Shown: positions 6,929-16,334, counted from the stretch's first letter. The stretch is DNA of 64,000 nt from Erythrobacter sp. Alg231-14 (GCF_900149685.1 NZ_LT702999.1:1612001-1676000), one strand, 5' to 3'. Notes: generated from the sequence alone by a model not told the origin. A program made the numbers and translations.

Positions 6929-8442
6929 AGTTTGTAGCGTTCCAGTTTTTCCACCTCAGCCCTGAGCGCATCCAAGGGCCATTCCCCATAGGCCTGCCCT
7001 TGCGACTTGGGAGCGTGGCCTTGCAGGGCATCCCGAGCCTCTGGGTCCACACCAGCAGCCCTTGCGACAGTCTTAAAGCGATGCCGCCAGCCATGATTGG
7101 GCTGGACCCCTTCGATCCCCAATGAGCGCACCCATTTGCCAACGTGTTCTGCAACCTTGCGTGGGTGATGGTTCTCCTCAGAACCCTCGCGACGTTTGGC
7201 AGGATTATAGAAGAGCGGCGCATGATCACCCTCCTTGCTCAGCTCGTGAAAGCGCATATCAAGTAAGTGAGAATGGATGGGGACGAAGCGATATTTGCGG
7301 TTCTTTACCGTGCCAGCGTCTGGCGTAATCCTGATGACCCAGACCCCGTCCTCCTTTCGGATATCCGAGCGGCGAAGCTGAGTAATCTCCCCAGCTCTCG
7401 CCCCGGTATATGCCAGTACCCAGGGCACCCAGCGCCGAGCGAGCCTGTGGTCCTCACTGATGTTCAGCGGCTGCGGCGTTAGGGCTGCCCTAAGGATCGT
7501 CTCAGCTTCTGCATCCGTGAGGCTCTTGCCCCGCGTCTGAACTGACTTCTTGCCCCGCACCGTCACCTTTGCGGCAGGATTCGAAGCAATCAGTTCACCC
7601 TCTTCCGCGATCTTCATGATGATATTGATCACTGCAAGGTAGCTGCCCTTCACCGTCTTAGGGGACAGGCCTCTGGCGGTTAGCGCCTTCACCCACCCGT
7701 TGACATCCTGAGGCGTAACTTGGGCGGCATCATCATGCCCCAAATGGCTCACGAAGTGAGAAACGTGACTGCGCCAACCCTTGATAGTGCGAGCGGTGGC
7801 CATGCCGGTCGCGGCGTAATCCTCGAAAAGCTGAGTGATCGAAACCCTAACCCTTTTCTCCTCTAGCTCAAATGCGGGGAGCCTATCTGTCATAGGGTCT
7901 GGGCTGTAGTCGCGGTCGATGCGCCTCTCCATGAGACGTGACAGGTCAAACCACAAAGTACCCATCTCCTGTATCAGCGCATCTGAGGATGAAGGCGATA
8001 GACGGATGCCGCTGCCCCTTAGGAACTTGTCGCGCTTCTCGATGAGCCATTCTGTAGGTTTGATGCGCCCTGCTTCGCGCTCGTCTGGGTCCGTTGGAAC
8101 CAGCTCGTCTGTTGCGTGATACCAGTCCTCAGCCCTGCCGGGGTTCTTTTCGAGCTTGTCACGCTCAGCTTTGTACCACTCACCTGCAAGGGCAAGCGTC
8201 TGGAGCTGAGAGAGATTCGCCGGAGCAGCCGATGCTGTAGCTTTGAGGAGATCGATGCGGGCTTCGACACCGCGCACCCAATCAGCCGCTTCAGCCTTGG
8301 CCTGCCCAGCCGTCAGGCTTGCGTCCCAAGTCTTCTTCTCTTCCCACTTACCGTAAGCCTCACGGACAGCCGCAGGGATGTTCTTACGGGCCTGCCACCG
8401 GCCTGACTGTGTGCGTGAAATGCTGACCACTGTGATACCCAC
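6925..8442 (-). CDS. Tyrosine-type site-specific integrase
   Basis: A 505-residue phage-type integrase starting at GTG 8442, with GAGGAGAGG upstream. It has an arm-binding N-terminus, a core-binding SAM-like region around residues 200-290, and a catalytic domain with TGARAGEITQL (first Arg, near 350), HGWRHRF (His450, Arg453), GH (His476) and QAYGEWP (nucleophile Tyr485). It catalyses integration and excision at the tRNA-Leu 3' end 86 bp away. The right arm site overlaps the start codon and ribosome site, so integrase binding could repress its own synthesis. Confidence 0.95.
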   Translation of the reverse strand: MGITVVSISRTQSGRWQARKNIPAAVREAYGKWEEKKTWDASLTAGQAKAEAADWVRGVEARIDLLKATASAAPANLSQLQTLALAGEWYKAERDKLEKNPGRAEDWYHATDELVPTDPDEREAGRIKPTEWLIEKRDKFLRGSGIRLSPSSSDALIQEMGTLWFDLSRLMERRIDRDYSPDPMTDRLPAFELEEKRVRVSITQLFEDYAATGMATARTIKGWRSHVSHFVSHLGHDDAAQVTPQDVNGWVKALTARGLSPKTVKGSYLAVINIIMKIAEEGELIASNPAAKVTVRGKKSVQTRGKSLTDAEAETILRAALTPQPLNISEDHRLARRWVPWVLAYTGARAGEITQLRRSDIRKEDGVWVIRITPDAGTVKNRKYRFVPIHSHLLDMRFHELSKEGDHAPLFYNPAKRREGSEENHHPRKVAEHVGKWVRSLGIEGVQPNHGWRHRFKTVARAAGVDPEARDALQGHAPKSQGQAYGEWPLDALRAEVEKLERYKL

Positions 8443-8464
8443 TTAGTACCTCTCCTCAGTACCT
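8442..8464 (+). promoter_or_regulatory. Arm-type integrase-binding site, right
   Basis: CTTAGTACCT and CTCAGTACCT half-sites, as at 1165-1187 and in the same orientation. It overlaps the integrase GTG start and is followed by a CCTGAGGGG 9-mer at 8462-8470. It ends 63 bp before the tRNA-side att core. Confidence 0.65.
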
Positions 8465-8527
8465 GAGGGGATAAAAAGCACAAGAGCCGCCAGTAACTTA
8501 CTAGAATATCACACTTTTTGAGAGTGT

Positions 8528-8547
8528 TGGTGCCCAGAAGAGGACTC
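8528..8547 (+). repeat. Attachment-site core, tRNA side
   Basis: The 20-bp core identical to 1085-1104. It forms the 3' end of tRNA-Leu, including the encoded CCA, and part of its acceptor and T arms. Confidence 0.92.
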
Positions 8548-8614
8548 GAACCTCCACGCCCTTGCGAGCGCCAGCACCTGAAGCTGGTGCGTCTACCAAT
8601 TCCGCCATCTGGGC
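8528..8614 (-). tRNA. tRNA-Leu (anticodon CAG)
   Basis: Read on the minus strand the gene starts GCCCAGATGGCGGAATTGGT and ends TCTGGGCACCA, an 87-nt class II tRNA with encoded CCA. The seven-bp acceptor stem GCCCAGA/TCTGGGC is perfect. The anticodon stem CCAGC/GCTGG encloses loop TTCAGGT, giving anticodon CAG. There is a variable arm, and the T arm carries GGTTCGAGTCC. It remains intact after integration of the element. Confidence 0.96.
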
Positions 8615-8812
8615 ACGGGTGGCGAGAAACAACTGACCGTTCTCGCCGGGTAGGCGCGGGCCAATAGCGTCCGGCTTCACCGCCTGTCAACGTGAAACCT
8701 CACCTGCCGCCCTGCCAAACCCATCGCAAATCGTGCTTCTCACGCTTGCTCAATGCAGCGCATTGACGCATGGGACTTGTCCAAACACACATGCTCTTAA
8801 GGGACACGAGCA

Positions 8813-9805
8813 ATGTCTAACGTTTCAACAGCCAATCTTTCTTCGCTGCGTTCATTGGATGACGCGCTTATCACCGTTTTCGGTGGGGGAGGGTTTGTCG
8901 GCAATTACGTCGTGCAAAGCCTGCTATCGCGCGGCGCACGGGTCCGCATCGCAAGCCGCAATCCGTCGAGTGGGTTTGCTCTCAAACCCTTGGCCAATTT
9001 GGGTCAGCTCCAATTCGCCCATTGCGACATCACGCGAGAAGACAGCCTTAGGGCTGCGCTGCACGAAGCGACCCATGTGGTGAACCTTGTGGGGGCATTT
9101 GACGGCGATCTCACACAATTGATGGGAGAGGCGCCGGGTCGCATGGCCGCTATCGCGCAAGAAAACGGCGCGGCGGCATTTGTTCATATGAGCGCGATTG
9201 GACCGGATGCCGAAAGCAGCGCCGAATATGCGCGTGCAAAGGCATTGGGCGAAGCGAATGTGCGCGCTGCGTTCCCCGGGGCCACCATCCTTCGTCCTTC
9301 CATCGTTTTTGGCAAGGATGACGGGTTCCTCAATATGTTCGCCGGCATGATCGAAATGATGCCGGCCCTTCCCGTCTTTGGGCCCGATGCCAAGCTTCAG
9401 CTTGTCTATGTTGACGATGTCGCTGATGCGGTAACAGCCGCTCTGGCGGATCCGACTTTGCATGGTGGGAAAACGTTCGAGTTGGGCGGTCCTGAAGAAT
9501 TGACCATGATGCAAATCAACGAACGCATTGCCGCGGCACAAGGGCGCAACCGTCGCTTTATTGCGATACCCGATGGCCTATCCGGTCTGTTTGCGAGCCT
9601 ACCCGGCACTCCCATGAGCAAGGACCAATGGACCTTGCTGAAACCCGGAAGCACCGTTTCCGATGATGCACTCACATTTGCCGATTTGGGTATTACGCCG
9701 CGCCCGCTGGGCCTTTTCCTAGACAAGTGGATGACCCGTTATCGCAAATTTGGCCGCTTTGGCCTTTCGAATGAGCGCACAAAAAGGCGGGCTCAGGGAG
9801 CCTGA
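8813..9805 (+). CDS. Complex I NDUFA9-like NAD(P)-binding protein
   Basis: A 330-residue short-chain reductase-like protein. The Rossmann motif ITVFGGGGFVGNYVV lies near residue 22. HMSAIGPDAES and YARAKALGE give the atypical SDR active-site region, and ILRPSIVFG follows. Closest in pattern to the NDUFA9/39-kDa complex I accessory subunit group of alphaproteobacteria, which binds NADPH structurally. It may instead act as an NAD-dependent epimerase-like enzyme. A strong terminator overlaps its stop codon. Confidence 0.85.
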   Translation: MSNVSTANLSSLRSLDDALITVFGGGGFVGNYVVQSLLSRGARVRIASRNPSSGFALKPLANLGQLQFAHCDITREDSLRAALHEATHVVNLVGAFDGDLTQLMGEAPGRMAAIAQENGAAAFVHMSAIGPDAESSAEYARAKALGEANVRAAFPGATILRPSIVFGKDDGFLNMFAGMIEMMPALPVFGPDAKLQLVYVDDVADAVTAALADPTLHGGKTFELGGPEELTMMQINERIAAAQGRNRRFIAIPDGLSGLFASLPGTPMSKDQWTLLKPGSTVSDDALTFADLGITPRPLGLFLDKWMTRYRKFGRFGLSNERTKRRAQGA

Positions 9806-9823
9806 GCCCGCCGATTGGTTTTT
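9786..9823 (+). terminator. Rho-independent terminator
   Basis: A 12-bp perfect stem GGCGGGCTCAGG-gag-CCTGAGCCCGCC is followed by gattggttttt. The stop codon of the NDUFA9-like gene lies within the stem. Confidence 0.9.
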
Positions 9824-9863
9824 CTGCGCCAAGACATTGTCGTTGGCGCAGGCATTCATGCGA

Positions 9864-10763
9864 TTACAAGGCATCTCCGTAAAGCGTTAGCAGATCGACA
9901 TAGGCACGCTCTGCTGGCGGTGCGGAATAGGATGGGCTGTCGGGAACGGTCCAGCCGTGATCCCCGGCATACACTTCGACCTTTGCAGGGCGATCCGCCG
10001 CTTCGGCGGCTTGAGCGAATGCAGTTTTGTCATCGGGAGCGCTGGCATCGTCATCCTGCGCAACGGCGATCAAGAACGCTGCATCGGTCCGGTCCAACAC
10101 GTTGTGCGGGCTTAACGGATCACCATCGCGCACCAATCCGCCTCCGTGGAAACTGGCCGCGGCCTTGATCCGATCGGGAACCGCCGCTGCGCTCCACACA
10201 GTGAACGGTCCGCCCATGCAATAACCCTGAGTGCCGATACCGCGCGCTGTGTCCACTGCCTCTTGCGTGTCCAACCACGCAGCCGCCGCAACTGCATCGC
10301 GGCCAATCGATTCCGCGGTGAGTTTTTCGCGCCACGGCGTCACAAGCGCAAATCCGTTTTCGGCGTCAAATCCTTCGGCAGAAATCCACGCCGCAAAATC
10401 GGCGAATTGTTCGCCCGCGACATCGCGATAATACGGGTTCAAGACAAGCACCGAATATCCTTTGCTGGCCAAGCGACGCGCCATGTTCCGCTTCGATTCG
10501 CGCAGGCTTGCAATATCAGGCCAGAAAATAACGCCAGGATGTGCGCCGTCGGTCGGGTGGACCCAGAACGCATCCATCGTGCCATCATCGGTTTCGAAGC
10601 TCACGGAGCTTTCCGTCACTTCCAAAGGCAATTCGCCAACGGTTTTCGTAGCGCCCACTTCGGCGCAGGCGCCCAACATCGCAGCCGATCCTGCCAGAAC
10701 GCCGAATTGCCGCCGATTGACGGCGTTGCCCGCCCATTCCTTCAATTTCTCTTGATCGCACAT
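9864..10763 (-). CDS. Dienelactone hydrolase family protein, Tat-exported lipoprotein
   Basis: A 299-residue alpha/beta hydrolase. ATG 10763 is preferred because GAAGGGA is seven bases upstream; GTG at 10769 would leave almost no spacing. The N-terminus NRRQFGVLAGSAAMLGAC combines a twin-arginine motif with a lipobox, so it is probably exported folded and lipid-anchored. The nucleophile is Cys in QGYCMGGPF, the acid lies in AQDDDAS, and the base is His in GDHGW, the DLH triad. The substrate is unknown. Confidence 0.88.
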   Translation of the reverse strand: MCDQEKLKEWAGNAVNRRQFGVLAGSAAMLGACAEVGATKTVGELPLEVTESSVSFETDDGTMDAFWVHPTDGAHPGVIFWPDIASLRESKRNMARRLASKGYSVLVLNPYYRDVAGEQFADFAAWISAEGFDAENGFALVTPWREKLTAESIGRDAVAAAAWLDTQEAVDTARGIGTQGYCMGGPFTVWSAAAVPDRIKAAASFHGGGLVRDGDPLSPHNVLDRTDAAFLIAVAQDDDASAPDDKTAFAQAAEAADRPAKVEVYAGDHGWTVPDSPSYSAPPAERAYVDLLTLYGDAL

Positions 10764-10950
10764 AGACACGTCCCTTCGATGAAAATTTCACCGCGATGCG
10801 TAACACAGTCAGTGCCGCTTTGCCGCTGACAATTTACTCATCGCCTTTCAACACCTCTTACCCGTCCCTCTTTTACCTTACCACGCGTCAAGTGGGCGAT
10901 GGACATTCCCACTCAGCCAAGGCAACATGCGCGTCGAGAGAGAGGGATCC

Positions 10951-13116
10951 ATGAACAAAACGGTTTGGGCGGCATCAGTCTTGATGCTGGGCACATTGGG
11001 CGGCGCCTCGTGCAACGACGCAGAATTTTTAGATGGCTTTGGAAGCGAAGACGGCATCACGGCGGCCATGCTGACCGGGGCTGGCGAAGACCACGCCAAT
11101 TGGATCACTCACGGTCGTACATATTCTGAACAAAGGTTTTCTCCTCTCGACGCGATTAGCACGGAGAATGTCGGTGAACTGGGTCTTGCCTGGTCTGCGG
11201 ATATGGACACCGCGCGGGGTCAGGAAGCCACCCCATTGGTGATGGATGGCAAACTGTACCTCACCACCGCATGGAGCAAGGTGAAGGCGTTTGATGCGGC
11301 CACGGGCGAACCGCTTTGGGATTACGATCCAGAAGTCCCCGGCGAAACCGCCGTGCGCGCATGTTGTGACGTGGTGAACCGCGGATTGGCGACTTGGGGC
11401 ACATCCTTGTTCCTTGGCACGTTGGATGGCCGTCTTGTCTCTCTCGATCGGGATACGGGCGCGGTCCAATGGGAAGTGCAGACCACGGACCCCGATCAAA
11501 GCTACACAGTAACCGGCGCGCCCCGCGTCATCGATGGCAAGATTATCATCGGCAATGGTGGCGCCGAATTTGGTGTGCGCGGTTATGTTGCGGCATATGA
11601 TGTTTCCAACGGCGAAGAATTGTGGCGTTTCTACACCGTGCCGGATGGGAATGAGGGCGGCGAAAGCCCCGAATACCTCCAACAAGCAGCCGAAACATGG
11701 AACACAGATGTCTTGGCGGGTTCCGATGCCATCGGCGGCGGCGGCACGGTCTGGGATTCGATGGCCTATGATGCCGATCTGGATCTTTTGTATATTGGCG
11801 TAGGCAATGGTTCGCCATGGAACCGCGCATACCGGTCACCCGGAGAAGATGGGACCGGCGAAGGGGACAACCTATACCTGTCCAGCATCGTCGCAATTCG
11901 TCCGAGCACGGGCGAATATGTTTGGCACTACCAAACCACGCCGGGCGAAACGTGGGATTTCACCGCGACCCAACACATCATCCTTGCCGATATGGAGATT
12001 GATGGTGAAACGCGTCAGGTCTTGATGCAGGCGCCCAAAAACGGGTTCTTTTATGTGATCGACCGAGCCACTGGCGAATTCATTTCGGCGGAACCGTATG
12101 TGGACGTGAATTGGGCATCTGGGATTGACCCCGAAACGGGTCGCCCAATTGAAAATCCAGAGGCACGCGTGGACAAGACGGGCGAACCCGCCCTTGTTAC
12201 ACCGGGCGCATTGGGCGGACACAATTGGCACCCCATGGCGTATCACCCGGATGAAAATCTGGTCTTTATCCCGGCGTTCGAAGCCGGGATGGTTTATGCA
12301 CCGCAAGCGGATTGGAAACCGGATCGCGCACGGGGCTTTAACGTCGGCTTTGATTTGGGCGCGGGCGATTTGCCGCCTGATCTTGGCATCCGGCGCGAGG
12401 TTGCTGGGACACTGCGCGGCATGTTGGTCGCGTGGGATCCTATCGCTCAAGAACCGCGTTGGACGGTTGAGCATCCCGGCCCATGGAATGGCGGATTGTT
12501 GGCCACAGGCGGCGGTTTGGTGTTCCAAGGAACAGCAGGCAGCGAATTCAACGCTTACGATGCATCGAACGGAGAAAAGCTCTGGAGCTTTGCTGCGCAG
12601 ACGGGCGTTGTCGCTCCGCCGATCACATACACCGTCAACGGAGAGCAATATGTCGCGGTCTTGGCCGGTTGGGGCGGCGCCTATGCGATAACGGTCGACG
12701 GCAGCTTGCTTGCGGAAAAAGCGCCGGTGCGAAACGTTTCACGCTTGTTGGTGTTCAAACTGGGCGCCACCGGAGAGTTGCCGGCTGAAAGAGAACTTGC
12801 CAGCCTGCCGCTTGATCCTCCGGCAAGCCGGGCATCGGCGGACACAATCGCGTTGGGTGGAGATAAATACGCCCGCTATTGCGCGGTGTGTCACGCGCCG
12901 GCGGCGGTCGGATCGACGGTTCTTCCCGACCTTCGCCGTTCTGGTACGTTGGGCAACAAGGACGCTTGGGCCGCTGTCGTGCACGATGGTATTTTGAAGG
13001 ATAACGGGATGGTCGGGTTCTCCGAATCCATGTCCCGTGATGAGATCGAGGCGATCCGTGCCTATGTCATCCACCGCGCCAACGAAGACAAAGCGATGGA
13101 GAGCGGCGCCGAATAA
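10951..13116 (+). CDS. PQQ-dependent quinohaemoprotein alcohol dehydrogenase
   Basis: A 721-residue protein from ATG 10951 after GAGAGAGGGA. A signal peptide covers roughly residues 1-21. The beta-propeller carries the adjacent cysteine pair in VRACCDVVNRG, the tryptophan docking repeats, and GETWDFTATQ with the catalytic Asp. Thr two residues after that Asp fits a calcium-type rather than lanthanide-type enzyme. A C-terminal cytochrome c domain has CAVCH for haem c and a distal GMVGF methionine. It oxidises an alcohol or aldehyde in the periplasm and passes electrons through haem. It is divergent from the hydrolase at 9864. Confidence 0.92.
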   Translation: MNKTVWAASVLMLGTLGGASCNDAEFLDGFGSEDGITAAMLTGAGEDHANWITHGRTYSEQRFSPLDAISTENVGELGLAWSADMDTARGQEATPLVMDGKLYLTTAWSKVKAFDAATGEPLWDYDPEVPGETAVRACCDVVNRGLATWGTSLFLGTLDGRLVSLDRDTGAVQWEVQTTDPDQSYTVTGAPRVIDGKIIIGNGGAEFGVRGYVAAYDVSNGEELWRFYTVPDGNEGGESPEYLQQAAETWNTDVLAGSDAIGGGGTVWDSMAYDADLDLLYIGVGNGSPWNRAYRSPGEDGTGEGDNLYLSSIVAIRPSTGEYVWHYQTTPGETWDFTATQHIILADMEIDGETRQVLMQAPKNGFFYVIDRATGEFISAEPYVDVNWASGIDPETGRPIENPEARVDKTGEPALVTPGALGGHNWHPMAYHPDENLVFIPAFEAGMVYAPQADWKPDRARGFNVGFDLGAGDLPPDLGIRREVAGTLRGMLVAWDPIAQEPRWTVEHPGPWNGGLLATGGGLVFQGTAGSEFNAYDASNGEKLWSFAAQTGVVAPPITYTVNGEQYVAVLAGWGGAYAITVDGSLLAEKAPVRNVSRLLVFKLGATGELPAERELASLPLDPPASRASADTIALGGDKYARYCAVCHAPAAVGSTVLPDLRRSGTLGNKDAWAAVVHDGILKDNGMVGFSESMSRDEIEAIRAYVIHRANEDKAMESGAE

Positions 13117-13149
13117 TTCGCCCCGCTGAAATGCGTCAGACGCAAATTG

Positions 13150-13551
13150 TTAGGCGGCGAAGAAATTCAATTCGAGAAGCACGTTGTTCGGGTCTGAGGT
13201 GAAAATCTGCCTCAGACCCGCCGACGCCACTTCGTTGATCTGATAGTCGGCACCGCGCGCGTCGAGCCGGGATTTCACCGTTTCGAAATCGCCGCATCTT
13301 AGCGCAACGTGATGGATCGCGCCGGTCTCATCGCCGGGCGCAACATCGCGATCAAACAATCGCGGGAATTCGGCCGAATTGAGATGCAAGATCGCATTGC
13401 CGCTGGAATCGAACATCCAACGCACTTGATCCGGTCGCATTGGCGGCGGGCCATCGCCTTCCTTTAGGTCGAGCAATTCGGCGTAGAACTGCGCGGTCTG
13501 TTTTAGATCATGCGCGATGATGTTCACATGATCCAATCGTTCAACGATCAT
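13150..13551 (-). CDS. VOC (glyoxalase/dioxygenase superfamily) protein
   Basis: A 133-residue protein from ATG 13551 with GGGAGG upstream. It opens MIVERLDHVNIIAHDLKQTA and has IHHVALRCGDF and a terminal NVLLELNFF, giving the paired beta-alpha-beta-beta-beta modules and metal ligands (His, His, Glu) of the vicinal oxygen chelate fold. It is small, with one domain. Last gene of a minus-strand run with purU; the substrate is unknown. Confidence 0.85.
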   Translation of the reverse strand: MIVERLDHVNIIAHDLKQTAQFYAELLDLKEGDGPPPMRPDQVRWMFDSSGNAILHLNSAEFPRLFDRDVAPGDETGAIHHVALRCGDFETVKSRLDARGADYQINEVASAGLRQIFTSDPNNVLLELNFFAA

Positions 13552-13564
13552 CGATGCCTCCCAT

Positions 13565-14476
13565 TCAACCGCGGAAAACAACCGTGCGCGTTCCGTTCAG
13601 CAAAACGCGTTCTTGAACAAACAATCGCACCGCTTCGGCCAAGACGCGTCGTTCAATATCGCGGCCCTTGCGGACCAGATCGCTGGCCGCGTCGGCATGG
13701 CTGATGCGTTCGACGTCTTGATGAATGATCGGCCCTTCATCGAGATCCGCCGTCACGAAGTGCGCGGTCGCTCCGATGATTTTTACACCCCGCTCGTGCG
13801 CCTGATGATACGGGCGCGCGCCTTTGAAACCGGGCAGGAAGCTATGGTGGATGTTGATACAGCGCCCTTCGAAATGCGCCGATTGTTCATCCGAGAAAAT
13901 CTGCATGTACCGCGCCAACACGACCAATTCGACATCGCATTCATCCGCAATCGCGCGCAGCTTTGCTTCGGCCTCAGGCTTTGTATCGCGGGTGACGGGG
14001 ATATGATGAAACGGGATGTCGCCAATATCAGTCTGCCCAACACCGCGCGATAGGACGACCTCTTTCGGGTGGTTTGATACCAGTGCAACCGGTTCGATAT
14101 TCAATTCACCCGTGCGCCACCGATACAGCAAATCGATCAGGCAATGATCCGCCTTGCTGACCATGATTAAGACACGTCTTGGCCGATCCTGAGAAACGAT
14201 TTTCCATTCCATCGCGAACCGCGTTGCAAATTCGGCAAAGTCGGCGCGCAAATTGTCCGCCGTAGCTTCGGCGGGATCAAAGGCGACGCGCATGAAAAAG
14301 CGATCGCCACGGCTGGTGTCTTCCGCTTTAGACGCAGGGGCTTCTTCGTCGGCCCTGTCGTTAAACTGTTGTGCGTCAAGGATGTTGCAACCGCGCTCAA
14401 ACAAAAAGGCTGTCACTTTTGCCGTGATCCCCGGCGCATCAGGGCAATCCAATGTCAGAATGAGAGGCTTGCTCAT
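13565..14476 (-). CDS. purU: Formyltetrahydrofolate deformylase PurU
   Basis: A 303-residue protein. The N-terminal ACT domain opens [20 protein letters not shown]. The catalytic formyltransferase-like domain has [25 protein letters not shown] and [16 protein letters not shown], with the conserved Asn, His and Asp. It hydrolyses 10-formyl-THF to formate and THF. The formate can feed PurT, encoded 2 kb upstream in the same direction. Its ATG overlaps the stop of the DUF4198 gene by four bases, suggesting translational coupling. Confidence 0.95.
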   Translation of the reverse strand: MSKPLILTLDCPDAPGITAKVTAFLFERGCNILDAQQFNDRADEEAPASKAEDTSRGDRFFMRVAFDPAEATADNLRADFAEFATRFAMEWKIVSQDRPRRVLIMVSKADHCLIDLLYRWRTGELNIEPVALVSNHPKEVVLSRGVGQTDIGDIPFHHIPVTRDTKPEAEAKLRAIADECDVELVVLARYMQIFSDEQSAHFEGRCINIHHSFLPGFKGARPYHQAHERGVKIIGATAHFVTADLDEGPIIHQDVERISHADAASDLVRKGRDIERRVLAEAVRLFVQERVLLNGTRTVVFRG

Positions 14477-15321
14477 TGTGTCACACTCGGTGGGCGAACA
14501 TCGGTGTCGAAGACTGGCGATGGGCTTGGGAATGTCAGGCTTGAGAAGATTGTGAAATAATCTGCTCGTGAATCATGCGGCGCAGGAACACCCCATACCG
14601 CCGACACCAAGTATCGCGATCCGTGCTTAAGTTCGAACGAAGCCTTGCCGTCGGCATCGGTCGTCAAGATTGTCGTTTCGAAGTCGGCAAATGGCCGCAC
14701 CACTTCGATCCGCGCCCCTTCGAGTGGTGCGCCGCGCCACAACACCTGGATCGGCAATGGATCGCCAGCATTCAATGCAAATGGGCTTTCCAAAGGCACG
14801 ATTTCGAGCGTGTGACCGATCGGCGTGGTGATGTTTTCTGTTTCGACGCCGTCGACCTGAATCAACGCCTTGGCGCGACGGGCGTACAATTCGGTGCCGT
14901 TGACGCCCGTTGTTCCTGTCGCCTCGCGATGCGCGGCAATGGCGGTCAAAGCTTGGCCATCAACGTAGTCGTTAAACCGTTGCGCTTCGAGGTCTGAAAA
15001 ACTGGCATTGCTTTCAAAGCCCAGCACATAGCTACCCGGCTCTGGCACACTCAATCGGACCGTGCCTCGTTCGCCTCTTTGCGTTGTCCGCACGGCGTGC
15101 TGCTGATCTATGGTGCCATTAGGTCCGTACAGCCGCAGCGCGACGATCCGTTCCCAATACAGGCCCCAATCGCGCGCCTCCCCCGCATCGCCGACGCGAA
15201 AGGTAACACGCACCTCTTCATCAACTTGCGGATCGTGCTGCGCCGGTTCGAGCCAGAACGAATGCGCAGCCGAAGCCGCAGGAACCATCAGGGCAATAGC
15301 AGCGATCGCAGCGCGCAACAT
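14473..15321 (-). CDS. DUF4198-type periplasmic protein
   Basis: A 282-residue protein from ATG 15321, six bases after GGGAG; ATG 15327 is possible but would abut that site. A signal peptide ([18 protein letters not shown]) is followed by HSFWLEP, the usual mature start of DUF4198 proteins, which are linked to transition-metal uptake or storage. The rest is beta-rich, Ig-like. It lies between nitronate monooxygenase and purU with short or overlapping junctions, although its role there is unclear. Confidence 0.82.
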   Translation of the reverse strand: MLRAAIAAIALMVPAASAAHSFWLEPAQHDPQVDEEVRVTFRVGDAGEARDWGLYWERIVALRLYGPNGTIDQQHAVRTTQRGERGTVRLSVPEPGSYVLGFESNASFSDLEAQRFNDYVDGQALTAIAAHREATGTTGVNGTELYARRAKALIQVDGVETENITTPIGHTLEIVPLESPFALNAGDPLPIQVLWRGAPLEGARIEVVRPFADFETTILTTDADGKASFELKHGSRYLVSAVWGVPAPHDSRADYFTIFSSLTFPSPSPVFDTDVRPPSVTQ

Positions 15322-15323
15322 CG

Positions 15324-16334
15324 TCATCTCCCGGTGAGGGCCGTTTCGCATTGCTGCATCAATTCGGTGATGATGTCGGCGACGGGCTCTTCGGATTTGA
15401 CCATACCCACCGATTGACCCGCCATTAGCGATCCGTTTTCAACGTCGCCATCGATCACCGCGCGGCGCAATGCGCCCGCCCAGTAATGTTCAATTTGCAA
15501 TTGAGCCTCACCCATATCAACCTCTTCGCGGTCGAGCATGCCGGCGACTTCGATCTGTTTGGCGGTGAATTCTTCAGTGCCTTTGTTCTTTAGCGCGCGC
15601 ACCGGAATAACGGGCAGACGCGGATCGACCTGTACACTGGCATCCGCATCGCGTGCCTTGGCGCGGAAGAACGCTTTCTTGAAATCCGGGTGTGCAATGC
15701 TCTCGGTGGCACACGCAAATCGGGTGCCCAATTGCACGCCGCTCGCACCCATTTCCAAATAGCTCGCAATGGCTTCGCCGCGGCCGATGCCGCCGGCCAC
15801 AAAGACCACATGATCCTCCGCCAATTCAGGCAAGAATTCCTGCGCAAGGACGCTGGTCGCTACGGGCCCGATATGACCGCCGGCTTCCATTCCTTCGATG
15901 ACCAAAGCGTCGCCACCGGACCGGAGCAATTTCTTTGCCAAAGCCAATGTCGGGGCGAACACGATAACCTTTGCGCCGAACTCCTTGATCGCCTCAACAC
16001 TGCCCTTGGGCGGGATGCCGCCCGCCAACACGACATGGGAAACGCGGTGTTTTGCGCAGACCGCGATGAGGTCGAACAATTGCGGATGCATCGTGATAAG
16101 ATTGACGCCGAACGGCTTATCCGTGCGCGCCTTTGTTTCTGCGATCTCATTGTCCAAAAGATCGGGTGTCATCGCGCCGCATGCGATCACGCCGAATCCG
16201 CCACCGTTGGAAATGGCCGCAACAAGATTGCGTTCGGAGACCCAGCTCATCGCGCCGCAAAGGATTGCGTGTTCACAGCCAAGAAAGTCGATGCCGCGCT
16301 TCATCAGCTCAGCGCTCTTTGAAAAACTAGTCAT
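15324..16334 (-). CDS. Nitronate monooxygenase / 2-nitropropane dioxygenase-like flavoprotein
   Basis: About 336 residues from ATG 16334; an alternative ATG at 16361 adds nine residues, and neither has a clear ribosome site. It is a TIM-barrel FMN enzyme with ILCGAMSWVSE, GGGFGVIACGA, VIEGMEAGGHIG (catalytic-His region) and FVAGGIGRGEAI for phosphate binding. It could oxidise nitronates, or act as an enoyl reductase-like enzyme of the FabK group. Its stop lies two bases before the DUF4198 start. Confidence 0.88.
   Translation of the reverse strand: MTSFSKSAELMKRGIDFLGCEHAILCGAMSWVSERNLVAAISNGGGFGVIACGAMTPDLLDNEIAETKARTDKPFGVNLITMHPQLFDLIAVCAKHRVSHVVLAGGIPPKGSVEAIKEFGAKVIVFAPTLALAKKLLRSGGDALVIEGMEAGGHIGPVATSVLAQEFLPELAEDHVVFVAGGIGRGEAIASYLEMGASGVQLGTRFACATESIAHPDFKKAFFRAKARDADASVQVDPRLPVIPVRALKNKGTEEFTAKQIEVAGMLDREEVDMGEAQLQIEHYWAGALRRAVIDGDVENGSLMAGQSVGMVKSEEPVADIITELMQQCETALTGR

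Larger units (their letters stand above)
1085..8547. mobile_element. Integrative element inserted at the 3' end of tRNA-Leu(CAG), about 7.4 kb
   Basis: A perfect 20-bp direct repeat, tggtgcccagaagaggactc, lies at 1085-1104 and at 8528-8547; the second copy is the 3' end of an intact tRNA-Leu gene. Between them are a tyrosine integrase ending beside the tRNA, a serine recombinase, six small or unknown genes, and repeat clusters. Matching integrase arm-like sites lie 60 bp inside the left core and 63 bp inside the right core. No capsid, terminase, conjugation, relaxase or replication-initiator gene is recognisable, so it may be a satellite, a cargo island or a new class of small integrative element. 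Confidence 0.92.

Noticed and set aside
5124..8442. Classifying the element as a prophage
   Set aside because: Recombinases alone are not enough; no terminase, portal, capsid, tail or lysis genes are visible.
8313..8690. Open frame of 125 codons on the minus strand with PDGGIGRRTSF
   Set aside because: It is the tRNA-Leu gene read as protein plus antisense of the integrase start; a well-known artefact.
10146..10829. Plus-strand frame of 227 codons opposite the dienelactone hydrolase
   Set aside because: Antisense of a well-supported gene with catalytic motifs; composition is not protein-like.
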